The notes beneath the pieces are model-generated. The model saw nothing but the letters and a program-made list of their open reading frames with translations. It searched no databases and was not told the origin of the DNA. Made by a program: the position numbers and the translations under genes. This document shows, piece by piece, positions 23,087 to 34,530 of a DNA stretch of 64,000 nt. Position 1 is the first letter of the stretch, and each line of letters begins with the position of its first letter. The DNA is from Monoplex corrugatus (taxonomy: Eukaryota; Mollusca; Gastropoda; Littorinimorpha; Ranellidae): NCBI GenBank assembly GCA_030674185.1, contig JAPXFY010000023.1, positions 15,708,686 through 15,772,685 of the forward strand. The letters are read 5' to 3'.

Positions 23087-23405
23087 CAACATGCGCACAC
23101 ACACATGTGCACACTGTCTCTCTGTCTCTGTCTCTCTCTCTCACACACACACACACTCTTACACGCTCATATATGCACACACATATAACACACTCACACA
23201 CATACACACACACACACACACATGCACACACAACATGCGCACACACACATGTGCACACTATCTCTCTGTCTCTGTCTCTCTCTCTCCACACACACACACA
23301 CACACACACAACACACACTTACAGTTACACACTCATACATACACACACATATGCACACACATACACACACACACATGTACATGCACACACACACACAAAC
23401 ACGCT
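23038..23405. repeat. (CA)n microsatellite with duplicated ATGCGCACACACACATGTGC cassette
   Basis: CA tracts with a repeated cassette (about 23091 and 23235) that ends in (TCTCTG)n. Long His/Thr frames on the plus strand and Cys/Val frames on the minus strand are microsatellite products. Confidence 0.95.
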
Positions 23406-23410
23406 GTAAA

Positions 23411-23790
23411 TATGAGGGTTATCCAATAAATAGTCAAAATACGTATATAAAAATGTAAAACTAAGATAAAGATCTGTGTCTCACTAATTCCTTCAATATA
23501 ATAACATCCCTTTTCCCCAATAACCAATTCACATCTGTTGCGAAGGTGCTAAATGCCTGTTGCTAGCAACCACAGTTGATGTGTTGTACCTGTTTAGCAA
23601 CCTGCACTTCCAAGTCATCTATGTCTTAGACACCTCCAGCACAGATATGGTGTAATAGTGATGTTAGCCTCTCTGTTTTGTGGCAAGGTGCGCTGTCATG
23701 CAATATCATGGTGAAACTAGCGTGTTTTATGTTTCGTTTGATTGAGTTCGGATTGTAGTTGTCTCATAACTTTTGATTCCATATCATCAG
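23411..23790 (-). pseudogene. mariner-family transposase 3' fragment, decayed
   Basis: The minus-strand translation gives MILHDSAPCH (codons at about 23680-23706), matching the HDNARPH motif around the second catalytic Asp of mariner transposases. Further on, RCELVIGEKGCYYIEGI (about 23490-23545) resembles the conserved C-terminus with its RW-KCI-G-YVEG pattern. Two frames are needed and stops intervene, so it is dead. It ends at TATGAGGGTTATCCAATAAA (23411), which looks like a mariner terminal repeat. The N-terminus and first Asp are absent. The terminal repeat agrees with the direction of translation. Confidence 0.72.
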
Positions 23791-24558
23791 AAATGTATCT
23801 TGACTTCCTATCTGTCATGATTCAATGGTGAATCAATAGCAGTGTTTATGTTCGTTGGTTGCAGTTCGGATTGTAATTGTCTTCATTAACCTTTTGACTT
23901 CCGCATCCTATCCATCAATTGCAAAAATTTAACCCTTCAACTTTCACCCTATCCACTGTCATGCAATATCAATGGTGAATCAATAAGCAGTGTTTTATGT
24001 TTCGTTTGGATTGCAGTTCGGATTTGTAGTTGTCTTCATTAACCTTTTGACTTCCACATCCTATCCATCAATTGCAAAAATGTAATCCTTCGACTTTCAC
24101 CCTATCCACTGTCATGCAATATCAATGGTGAATCAATAAGCAGTGTTTTATGTTTCGTTTGGATTGCAGTTCGGATTGTAGTTGTCTTCATTAACCTTTT
24201 GACTTCCACATCCTATCCATCAATTTGCAAAAATTTAACCCTTCGACTTTCACCCTATCCACTGTCATGCAATATCAATGGTGAATCAATATGCAGTGTT
24301 TTTTGTTTCTTCTGGATTGCAGATCGGATTGTAGTTGTCTTCATTAACCTTTTGACTCCCACACTCTCTCCATCAATTGACTTTCACCCTATTCACCAGC
24401 TTTCTGCTGTAAGTTGGTTGATAGGGTGAGGGAACCAAAGGGTTATGTTTGCAAAGCCAGTGGACAGGTGAGGGAATCAAAAGGTTAAGATTTTGCTTTG
24501 CTAGCATGTTTGACGATGCAGGATGCTGGTGGACAGGGCATGGGAGTCAAAGGGTTAA
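23691..24558. repeat. Chimeric tandem array: mariner fragment plus TTAA MITE left arm
   Basis: A unit of about 135 bp is repeated about four times. Half is mariner sequence (TGTCATGCAATATCAATGG through TTCGGATTGTAGTTGTCTTC) and half is the MITE left arm (TTAACCTTTTGACTTCC through CACCCTATCCACTG). The last MITE copy keeps its hairpin centre and right arm and ends at TTAA 24555-24558. Confidence 0.88.
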
Positions 24559-24762
24559 ACATTTGTCGCATCGGAACACACTCCACCATCAATACACACT
24601 TCACCCTTGTTACCTTATCGTTAATGGATCAAAAATACATCCGCAGGTAGGAAGTTGTTTGAACTGGTTTCCCTTCCAGTATCACGGCAACATCCATTAA
24701 CACCCACGGAATGTCACAACACAAGACCCTTCAAGCCAGCAGCAACAACGGACAGCCAAGCC

Positions 24763-24912
24763 TTCATCACACCTCTCATCATTACCACCAGAGAAGAGTC
24801 TAATCTGTCGCCACACAAACCTCGCAACAACCACCAGCCAAGCCTTCATCACACCTCTCATCATTACCACCAGACAAGAGTCTAATCTGTCCCACACAAA
24901 CCTCGCAACACA
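24763..24912. repeat. 76-bp tandem duplication
   Basis: AGCCTTCATCACACCTCTCA through AGAGTCTAATCTGTC occurs twice, followed by CCACACAAACCTCGCAACA. Confidence 0.9.
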
Positions 24913-24916
24913 AACA

Positions 24917-25906
24917 TTAACCTTATCATTCCCTCACCCCAACCACAAGCCGCAATAATTTAACCTGTTCACTTCATCAACTGCAGCTAACTTTTTGCTT
25001 CGCTATAATGGTAATTGGTGGGGGTGGGGTGGGGAGAGTGAAAGGGTTAAGTTTCTGCTTTGCTATCACAGTTGATAATGCAGGTTACTATCATGACTGG
25101 TAGATTGGTGGTGGTGGGGGGAGTGAAAGGGTTAAGTTTCTGCTTTGCTATCACAGTTGATAATGCAGGTTACTATCATGACTGGTAGATTGGTGGGGGG
25201 GGGGGGGGGGGAGAGTGAAAGGGTTAAGTTTCTGCTTTGCTAACACAGTTGATAATGCAGGATACTATCAAGACTGGTAGATTGGTGGGGGGGGGGGGGG
25301 GAGAGTGAAAGGGTTAAGTTTCTGCTTTGCTAACACAGTTGATAATGCAGGTTACTATCATGACTGGTAGATTGGTGGGGGGGGGGGGGGGGAGTGAAAG
25401 GGTTAAGTTTCTGCTTTGCTATCACAGTTGATAATGCAGGATACTATCATGACTGGTAGATTGGTGGTGGTGGGGGGAGTGAAAGGGTTAAGTTTCTGCT
25501 TTGCTATCACAGTTGATAATGCAGGATACTATCATGACTGGTAGATTGGGGGGGGGGGGGGGGAGGAGAGTGAAAGGGTTAAGTTTCTGCTTTGCTATCA
25601 TAGTTGATAATGCAGGATACTAGTGGATATGGTGATGGAGTGAAATGGTTAAATTTATTTCTGCTTTGCCCTAATCTCTGATAATCCAATAAGCTGGTGG
25701 TCAAGATGTGAGAGTCAAAGGGTTAAATTTCTGCTTAGCTATTACGGATTAATGTATGAAGCTGGTGGAAAAGGGGAGCGACAAAAGGGTTAAGTTTTTC
25801 CTTTGTTATCTTGGTTAATAATGTAGGGAACTGATGGACGTTTTCCTCTTTGCCGTCGTAATGGATAATGGTGGACAGGGCGAGGGAATGATAACACAAG
25901 GCTTTA
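24917..25906. repeat. TTAA MITE with right arm amplified (about 85-bp unit) and poly-G growth
   Basis: GAAAGGGTTAAGTTTCTGCT through GACTGGTAGATTGGTGG is repeated about seven times. The end of each unit varies from GGTGGGGGTGGGG to runs of 12-17 G. Diverged arm units continue to 25900. A degenerate left arm lies at 24917-24990. Confidence 0.85.
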
Positions 25907-26010
25907 ATTTAAGTAATGACAGCCACTTGACACAAGGGCAGTGGTCCCTCTCATCACGCAAACTTTACAAGCAGACAATAGATTGAAGTAAAGATAAACC
26001 CTCAGCTTAC

Positions 26011-26113
26011 CTGCCCACAGAGAAATGTTGGGTCACAGCAGGAAGTTGCTCTGGATAGGAGCATGAGGACATGGACACTGCATGGTCACAGGCACTGCAC
26101 TTAGCACACAAAC
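26011..26113 (-). CDS. Candidate cysteine-rich exon (103 bp), minus strand
   Basis: On the minus strand ATGATTTCAG acts as acceptor and GGGCAG/GTAAGC is a strong donor match. The open frame reads LCAKCSACDHAVSMSSCS followed by YPEQLPAVTQHFSVG. The C-x2-C-x2-C-x8-C spacing resembles cysteine-rich repeats such as those of TNF-receptor-like proteins, but it is too short to assign. It lies in one of the few stretches that are not obviously repeated. It ends in phase 2, which fits the candidate exon at 22964-23011. The upstream pyrimidine tract is weak. It could be chance; no start codon, stop or further exon is identified. Confidence 0.38.
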
Positions 26114-26197
26114 CTGAAATCATAGTACACCATTTGTTATTCCAGTGTCGCTTAGAAAAAAAAAAAACGAAAAGAAAAAGAAAAGAAAACAAGCTAG

Positions 26198-27056
26198 CTA
26201 ACTTTTTGACTCCCTCACCCTGTCCACCAGCATCCTGCATTGCCAATCATCCTAGCGAAGCAAAAACTTAACCCTTTGATTCCATCACCCTATCCACCAG
26301 CTTCCTGCTCCTGCAGGAAGCTGGTGGATAGGGTGATGGAATCAAAGGGTTAAGTACAATCAAAAGGGTTAAGTTTTTGCTGATGGTGGATAGGGTGATG
26401 GAATCAAAAGGGTTAAGTTTTTGCTGATGGTGGATAGGGTGATGGAATCAAAAGGGTTAAGTTTTTGCTGATGGTGGATAGGGTGATGGAATCAAAGGGT
26501 TAAGTTTTTGCTGATGGTGGATATGGTGATGGAATCAAAGGGTTAAATTTTTGCAGTTGGTGGATATGGTGATGGAATCAAAGGGTTAAGTTTTTGCAGT
26601 TGGTGGATAGGGTGATGGAATCAAAGGGTTAAGTTTTTGCTGATGGTGGATAGGGTGATGGAATCAAAGGGTTAAATTTTTGCAGTTGGTGGATAGGGTG
26701 ATGGAATCAAAGGGTTAAGATTTTGCAGTTGGTGGATAGGGTGATGGAATCAAAGGGTTAAGTTTTTGCAGTTGGTGGATAGTGATGGAATCAAAGGGTT
26801 AAGTTTTTGCAGTTGGTGGATAGGGTGATGGAATCAAAGGGTTAAGATTTTGCAGTTGGTGGATAGTGATGGAATCAAAGGGTTAAGATTTTGCAGTTGG
26901 TGGATAGGGTGATGGAATCAAAGGGTTAAGTTTTTGCAGTTGGTGGATAGAGTGATGGAATCAAAGGGTTAAGTTTTTGCAGTTGGTGGATAGGGTGATG
27001 GAATCAAAGGGTTAAGTTTTTGCAGTTGTGGATAGGGTGTGGGAGTAAAAGGGCTA
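26198..27056. mobile_element. TTAA MITE with right arm expanded into a 43-bp array, about 17 copies
   Basis: The left arm and a perfect hairpin (CTGCTCCTGCAGGAAGCTGG, 26305 region) are followed by tandem GGTGATGGAATCAAAGGGTT plus AAGTTTTTGCAGTTGGTGGATAG units, then one terminal GGGAGTAAAAGGG. Units switch between TGCTGATGG and TGCAGTTGG forms. Confidence 0.93.
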
Positions 27057-27309
27057 GTGTAGGGTTTTCTGTCTGTCTGTGAGTCTGTCTGTCAGAGTGG
27101 CTGTTGGTGAATCACTCACACTGACAATGTTGTAAGCATGATTATTGATATGATGGTTTCTATTTCCGTCTGTCTGTCAATGGTGATTCCCTTACCAATG
27201 TCCAACAGTGTGGAACAAACTCTCTGTCCACATTATGTCAACATTCAGCTTCAATCATTTCTCTCAAGTCTGCAGGCTCGTTTTCAACTGTAATCTGTGT
27301 GTTAATGAG

Positions 27310-28339
27310 TGTGAACGACGTGTGTGTGTGTTCGTTCTTTGATTTAACGTCTTTTCACTATGAGTGATATTAGACGAAAAAAAAAAAAGAAAAAAAAAAA
27401 AGTGAGATGAGAGGTGGGCGGGTTGGTTTTGGGGCATAGAGGAGACAGAGTTATAGACATAAGTAGGTGGGAAAATAGAAAACTGGAACAAGAACTTAAC
27501 TCTAACATTTAACATCAACAATGTGTATGGAAAATTTAACTCTAAAGTACAAACTTCATAAACTTAAAGTAATGCATTAACAGGACTGTGAACCAACGAT
27601 TCTGAAATTTTAACTGACAAAAATTGATCGGAAGTTACTTCTTTAAAATGAGTTTCAGAATAATTTTAGTGAAACAGTGTGAATTGTTCGCCGCAAATAC
27701 ACTTGACATTTTTACAGTATTTTGTTTTCAATGCGTTCAGCTGAATACGAAAATGAACAACAACAATCGTTCTCAAATGATATATGGAAGAAAACTGCAA
27801 TTTTTTACATACATTTTGAAATGAAAGTTTTATTTGTTGTGACACAAACTTTTCATGGAAATGTTCATGAAAACGAATCCATGAGGCTGATTCTAGCAAG
27901 TTGCAAGCTTCTTTTACGGAAGTATTAATACGTAATTCTGTAGTATTATCAGAATTGTGTGCACCTTGCTTAGCTGCTCTGTCAACTACTTCGTTGCCGT
28001 GAAGACCAACGTGAGAAGGCACCCAGCATAAACTGAGATCTGTACCTTTTATCCTTAAACGATGTATAAGATGATTTGCCTCAGTAATTATATCAGGTCT
28101 TGTGTCTGTATCAAAAGACTGCAAGGCATATAATACAGATTTTGAATCAACAAAGAGAACTACTTTGAAAAATACATGTGTAAGGTTTACTAGATAATGC
28201 AACGCTTGTAAAATAGCGACTAATTCCGCTGTAAAGATAGATATATTTGCCCCAATGAAAAATGACTTTATTATTTTATATTTTGGAACATAAAATGCTG
28301 CTCCAGCACATTTATTTTCTAAGACTGATCCATTGGTAA

Positions 28340-28344
<5 letters not shown>
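27310..28344 (-). mobile_element. RNase H-bearing LINE, 3' portion
   Basis: The minus strand carries the RNase H coding end (28344-27667), a 3' UTR and the tail segment CACTCATAGTGAAAAGACGT (27344 region), ending AAAGAACGAAC-(AC)n. The same tail occurs at 37246, 37392 and 57527. The 5' side is lost into a (CA)n tract. Confidence 0.75.
27667..28344 (-). pseudogene. LINE RNase H domain (degenerate)
   Basis: RNase H degrades the RNA of RNA-DNA hybrids during retrotransposition. The visible type I pattern, in order, is IFTNGSV (normally TDGS), FTAELVAILQALH with the catalytic Glu, VVLFVDSKSVLYAL with the second Asp, and WVPSHVGLHGNEVVDRAAKQ with the His and last Asp. The first catalytic Asp is Asn here, a one-base change, so the enzyme would be inactive. 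A Cys-Cys-His motif (CICGEQFTLFH) at the C-terminus is cut by a TAA, after which the frame stays open about 33 codons. The N-terminus runs directly into His/Thr codons of a (CA)n repeat, so reverse transcriptase is missing. Non-LTR elements with RNase H belong to I/Jockey-like groups; the exact clade is uncertain. Confidence 0.85.
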
Positions 28345-28836
<492 letters not shown>

Positions 28837-29128
28837 GTAATTGTACATGTGTAAGAATAAGTATCTGTATATGTGTGACTCTGTTAAGTATATGTATTGT
28901 GTAAGACACTTGGTTTCTATTTTCTTTTTTGTTTTCGAACTGGTTAACATATGAACAAAAAGTGGATATGTGTTATCATTAATATTGTTTTATCATAATA
29001 TTGTTTAAGTGTAAAGAAGAGGTTGACATTATTTGCTTTATATACGTCTCTCACGCTTGTGTTAAGTGTTTAAGCACTTTATGTTCTTGTGACACAATCA
29101 TGACGCTGAACAAGTTTAAATCATACAT

Positions 29129-29129
<1 letters not shown>

Positions 29130-29174
<45 letters not shown>

Positions 29175-29300
29175 GATGATAGATAGATAGTAGATAGATA
29201 GGTAGGTAGAGTAGATAGATAGATAGATAGTAGATAGTATAGGTAGTTAGGTTGATAGGTAGTTAGGTAGGTAGGTAGGTGGACAGATAGACAGATAGAC

Positions 29301-29351
<51 letters not shown>

Positions 29352-29492
29352 CAGATAGATAGACAGACAGATAGACAGACAGATAGATAGATAGATAGAT
29401 CTACTAGATAGATAGACAGATAGACAGACAGACAGATAGATAGATAGATAGTAGATAGATGATAGATAGATAGATAGAAGATACAGACAGAC

Positions 29493-29553
<61 letters not shown>
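29130..29553. repeat. (GATA)n/(GACA)n tetranucleotide array
   Basis: About 420 bp of GATA with GACA and GGTA variants and small slippage breaks. Confidence 0.97.
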
Positions 29554-29556
<3 letters not shown>

Positions 29557-29779
29557 TAAAGTGTGAGTGCAATTGTATGTGCTTGATAATTACCATTTAA
29601 AATGAACGCTATACACAACTGGCACAATCATCATCATCATACATGACACTACACAACTACACCACCACCACCACACCATCACTCCACACCCACCCTCACC
29701 ACCACACAGATACAGACTAACCAAAACAGAAAGTACAGGTGAGCCACACCACCAAGGCTATAAAATGAGGTTTGCCCTT

Positions 29780-31052
29780 CCCCACAGGTCTACAATGCTC
29801 GGAACTCTCTTCTTGCACCTACAAAAGTCCCCATCAAAGTCACAGACTATGAACCACCTTTTTGTCATAATTACCTGTACAGAACTCCAAACGCTTTGAA
29901 TGAGCCACCTCTTGTCATAATACCTGTATCGAACTCTAACACTTTGAAATGAGCCACCTCTATAAACTGTCATTAATTTAAATGAGCCTTGTATTCCTGT
30001 TCACTCTACACTTTGAAATGAGCCACCTCTTTGTCATAATTATCTGTATCGAACTCCAAACTTTGAAACACCCTTTTGTCATAATTACCTGTACGAACTC
30101 GCTTTGAAATGAGCCACCTCTTGTCATAATTACCTGTATCGAACTCTGAACACTTTGAAATGAGCCACCTCTTTGTCATAATTACCTGTATCGAACTCTG
30201 AACACTTTGAAATGACCACCTCTTTGTCATAATTACCTGTATCGAACTCTGAACACTTTGAAATGAGCCACCTCTTTGTCATAATTACCTGTATCGAACT
30301 CCAAACACTTTGAAATGAGCCACCTCTTTGTCATAATTACCTGTATCGAACTCTGAACACTTTGAAATGAGCCACCTCTTGTCATATTACCTGTATCGAA
30401 CTCCAACACTTTGAAATGAGCCACCTCTTTGTATAATTACCTGATACATTGAAACTCCAAATATGAACACAATTTGAAATGAGCCACCTCTTTGTCATAA
30501 TTACCTGTATCGAACTCTGAACACTTTGAAATGAGCCACCTCTTTGTCATAATTATTACACTGTATCAGAACTCCAAACACTTTGAAATGACCACCTCTT
30601 TGTCATAATTACCTGTATCGAACTCTGAAACTTTGAAATGAGCCACCTCTTTGTCAAATTACCTGTACAGAACTCTGAACACTTTGAAATGAGCCACCTC
30701 TTTGTCATAATTACCTGTATCGAACTCTGAACACTTTGAAATGAGCCACCTCTTTGTCATAATTACCTGTACAGAACTCCAATCACTTTGAAATGCACCG
30801 CCTCTTTGTCATAATTACCTGAATCGAACTCCAAACACTTTGAAATGAGCCACTTCTCTGTCATAATTACCTCTATCGAACTCCAAACGCTTTGAAATGA
30901 GCCACCTCTTTGTCATAATTACCTGTATCGAACTCTAAACACTTTGAAATGAGCCACCTTTGTCATAAGTTACCTGTATCGAACTCCAAACTCTTTGAAA
31001 TGAGCTACCTCTCTGTCATGATTACCTGTATCGAACTCTAAACACTTTGAAC
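29780..31052. repeat. 52-bp minisatellite, about 23 copies
   Basis: The unit is GAACTCTGAACACTTTGAAA, TGAGCCACCTCTTTGTCATA, ATTACCTGTATC. Left-most units are diverged (29780-29960). The minus strand of each unit contains a donor-like ACAG/GTAATT. Confidence 0.95.
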
Positions 31053-31868
31053 CCTTTCCGCCTACGCTACAGAATGGGCCACCACCACTAAAACAGTCGG
31101 TGGACTCTGATAAGAACGGTTACTTAGTCAATAACCACTGAACTCTGAATGACCTTGCAACCACTACCCCACCCCCATTCCAATACTCCCATGCTTCCGT
31201 TCTTATCATTCCCCTAACCCTCAACCCCACCCCACCCCCACCCCCATCCCTCCTAGTACCCAGTCTCCCCCTTCCCTTTCCTCCACTTTTTCATGGATAC
31301 CGCACACAAATATAGGACAGGGGTCTGTTCACCTGGTGCTGACCAGCAATATGCATTCACCTGCAGACCCAAGTAGCCTAATTTCACTCAGTGTTTCTAT
31401 AAAGGCTGTTTTGTACCTATCAGATCTTTGGAATGCTGGAGGCAAGACGCCTCACTCCTACGGGTTGAGGTCGTTTTATGGCCAAAAGTTCACGGAGGGT
31501 GTGTGAGACTGCAGACAGCTGGCTATAAATCAAGGCCGTTACTGGATCACAGGGGAGTGAGGTGGTAGAGACCTCCTAACTGTTAAGGTCAGTGAGGGCT
31601 GACGGTTTAGACATTTCACAACTGAACTACTTTCAGGTTGTCCAGTAACCATGGGATCGTTGAGGGGTGAAGGCGATAGAGGCCTCATTACTGACCGTAC
31701 AAACTGTTTCCTGGTAGAAGTTATTGGAGTTACTGGACTTATTTCAAGAGGGGTTCACCGCGCTCAGACAACCCCATATACGCTCTACCCAGATCTGCCA
31801 GCAATTATCTGACAGATTTCCTGAGCCTGCACAAAACCCTATGCGCTGGCAAGGTCTTAAAATGAGGA
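31053..31868. other. Mixed sequence without recognised gene
   Basis: C-rich stretch at 31165-31270. 31553-31595 matches, inverted, the GTCTCTGCCACCTCAC phrase near 8908. Nothing else identified. Confidence 0.4.
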
Positions 31869-31879
31869 AATAGCTGACC

Positions 31880-32462
31880 CAGAAAGGGACCTATCAAACA
31901 CTACGCTTTACACCACCAGAATGAAGGGACTATCAAACACTACGTGACACCACCAGAATGATGGGACCTATCAAACACTACGCTGACACCACCAGAATGA
32001 TGGGACCTATCAAACACTACGCTGACACCACCAGAATGATGGACTATCAAACACTACGCTGACACCACCAGAATGATGGGACCTATCAAACACTACGCTG
32101 ACACCACCAGAATGAGGGACCTATCAAACACTACGCTGACACCACCAGAATGATGGGACCTCTCAAACACTACGCTGACACCACCAGAATGAAGGGACCT
32201 ATCAAACACTACGCTGACACCACCAGAATGAGGGACCTATCAAACACTACGCTGACACCACCAGAATGAAGGGACCTATCAAACACTACGCTGACACCAC
32301 CAGAATGAAGGGACCTATCAAACACTACGCTGACACCACCAGAATGAAGGGAACTATCAAACACTACGTGACACCACCAGAATGAAGGGACCTATCAAAC
32401 ACTACGCTGACACCACCAGAATGAAGGGACCTATCAAACACTACGCTGACACCACCAGAATG
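31880..32462. repeat. 39-bp satellite derived from a SINE tail, about 15 copies
   Basis: The unit is GGGACCTATCAAACACTACG plus CTGACACCACCAGAATGA. Its reverse complement (CATTCTGGTGGTGTCAGCGT) aligns with the 3' segment of the dimeric SINE at 6511-6545, and the array directly continues the SINE copy at 32463-32675. Confidence 0.93.
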
Positions 32463-32675
32463 ATGGAAACAATAAGACGGACAACAAACAGGCCAGGTTT
32501 CAATGTTGTGGGCTGGGATTGAACTCAAGATAACAGATCTTGAGTCCATGGCTCTACCAAGTAGCCCGTCTCCCTGGTAGAAGCCACATACACAGCCATT
32601 TCGTCGACCAGGTTTGAATCTGTGTAGTCAGTTCGTAAAGGAACTCTACCTCTCTACCACGGCACCTGGGACCAA
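32463..32675 (-). mobile_element. Dimeric tRNA-derived SINE, second copy
   Basis: On the minus strand, unit 1 has GTGGTAGAGAGGTAGAG and a B-box-like GATTCAAACCTGG. Unit 2 has GCCATGGACTCAAGATCTG and a B-box-like GAGTTCAATCCCAG. The same two-unit order and downstream body occur at 6330-6547. It runs without a break into the 39-bp array. Confidence 0.65.
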
Positions 32676-32907
32676 CTCATTAGACCAATCATATCATTAT
32701 CTTAATTAGCCCATTCCTCTATTTCTGGGGCAATAAATTAGCGAGGCATGTTTTATTTTCATTATATTTTATTTCCACCGACTGACACGGAACTATGAAG
32801 GGTTATTTATTGCCAGGTGACCGTGTGATGACCATCGTTGTGAACCACAACCTGGGGACTTTGAAGTGTTATCTGCTGATTCTGTGTCAAAAACACATGA
32901 CTACATT
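32676..32907. other. AT-rich flank, no feature
   Basis: No element recognised. Confidence 0.4.
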
Positions 32908-33098
32908 TTAACCCTTCAACTCCCACACCCTGCCCACCAGCATGCTGCATCGTCATCACTGAGAGCAAAGCAAAAACTTAACCCTTTGACTCCCTCGCCC
33001 TACCCATCAGCTTCCTGCAGGAAGTTGGATTGGGTGAGGGAGGCAAAGAGTTAAGTTCTTGCAGCTGGTGGATAGGCTGTAGGAGTCAAAGGGTTTAA
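32908..33098. mobile_element. TTAA MITE
   Basis: TTAA at 32908-32911 and 33095-33098; termini CCCTTCAACTCCCACACC and AGGAGTCAAAGGG; hairpin around CTTCCTGCAGGAAG (33010). Confidence 0.85.
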
Positions 33099-33214
33099 TA
33101 TCGGACACACGGGTCAGTGGCTTCAGTGTCAGTTCTCGCACTGGACAATTACTCTATGATAACCGCACATGACAACACACACTCTCTCTGACTCTCTCGA
33201 TTCTGAGCTCTGTT

Positions 33215-33392
33215 CTCTTCAGATATAAGAGAGATAGAGAGAGGGGGGGAATTGAGAGAGAGAGACAGACAGACAGAGACAGAGATAGAGACAGACAGAC
33301 AGACACAGCGACGGTGAGAGACAGAGACAGATACATAGAGACAGAGAGAGAAAGGAAGACAGAGAGAGACAGAGAGACTCAGAGAGAGAACA
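33215..33392. repeat. (GA)n/(CAGA)n tract
   Basis: Purine-rich GAGAGACAGACAGA repeats with a short G run near 33243. Confidence 0.92.
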
Positions 33393-33539
33393 GCTACATG
33401 TATAGCCTATATCAGCCACCGTCTTAAAGAAGCCTATGGTTCTAGAAACATCCAAACAGCACCACCAAGAGTTTGACAGGTCAGCCACTGCTGCTATGAT
33501 GAATTAAAAGCCTTTCCCCGCGGGCACTTATAATCTGAT

Positions 33540-34062
33540 GTATGGATCATGACAGCCACATGGCATTAGGCTAGCTGTGCCAAGATACAAATACTGACAC
33601 AGGCTGGTTACATGGCACAACAGAAAAGTGGTTTGGACACACAATCTGGACGAATAGATCCTGACAGCACGCTGCAACAGCAGTACCCATCATAGATACA
33701 AATACTAACAGACAGGATACACGGGCACAACAGACAAGTGAATAGATCCCGACAGCTACACTGCATCAGCAATACTCATCATAGATACAAATACAAACAG
33801 AGACAGGATACACGGGCATAACAAGACAAGTGAATGGATCCCGACAGCTACACTGCATCAGCAATACTCATCATAGATACAAATACTGACAGAGACAGGC
33901 CACACGGGCACAACAGACACTTGAATGGATCCCTACATTGCATCAGCAATACTCATCATAGATACAAATACTAACAGACAGGATACACGGGCACAACAGA
34001 CAAGTGAATGGATCCCGACAGCTACACTACATCAGCAATACTCATCATAGATACAAACAGTA
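33540..34062. repeat. Roughly 85-90 bp tandem repeat, six copies
   Basis: The unit contains CATCAGCAATACTCATCATA, GATACAAATACTAACAGACA, GGATACACGGGCACAACAGA and CAAGTGAATGGATCCCGACA. Left units are more diverged. Confidence 0.92.
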
Positions 34063-34077
34063 ACAAAGATTGACCAC

Positions 34078-34300
34078 ATGTGAGCAATAACCAAGGGGTT
34101 AGGATGTTGGACTTCCACCTGGAAGGTCTGGGTTTGATCCTCCTTGGGTAGCATTCAGTGGGAAAAAGATGGACATTTTCCCCATCTCCCAGGTCAGTAC
34201 ATTGTATATGTGCAGAACGACTGTCGCCTGAACCCCCTTTGCTTGTTTGTGCACTCCAACCACCCAACATGCACATTTAAGATCCTGTAAGCCATGTCAA
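34078..34300 (+). mobile_element. tRNA-derived SINE
   Basis: A-box-like GGGGTTAGGATGTTGGAC, B-box-like GGTCTGGGTTTGATCCTC, then a body with CCCATCTCCCAGGTCAG and TTTAAGATCCTGTAAGCCAT. The body is shared with 54285-54430. This body is familiar to me from gastropod genomes (memory, not checked). Confidence 0.7.
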
Positions 34301-34305
34301 TAGCA

Positions 34306-34527
34306 ACATAGGACATTTTATGAGGAAAGGGAAATTAGAGTAACTGGTCACAACAGGAAAGCTGGAGGGGAAAAGAAGACCACGTAGACCCAGGTAGAAA
34401 ATACTGGACGGACTTGCAGGGTGGCTGAAGACAGAGAGGATGGAAGATGTACTTGCAGTGACAAGGGATAGATTCATATGGAGGGCCATGATCGCCAACA
34501 CCATGCAGCAGGGCACATGATGATGAT
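34306..34527 (+). pseudogene. RTE-like LINE C-terminal fragment, decayed
   Basis: Plus-strand translation, with stops, gives GHFMRKGKLE, LVTTGKLEGKRRPRRPR, KILDGLAGWLKTERMED and MIANTMQQGT. This is the C-terminal module that follows the reverse transcriptase in a common animal LINE type. It ends in a (TGA)n tail (34520-34530). At least three in-frame stops show it is dead. The copy at 39053-39605 is the same family on the other strand. Confidence 0.82.
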
Positions 34528-34530
34528 GAA

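Noticed and set aside
26198..27056. GGGTTAA repeats as interstitial telomere-like sequence
   Set aside because: GGGTTAA is part of a 43-bp MITE-derived unit, not a TTAGGG hexamer run.
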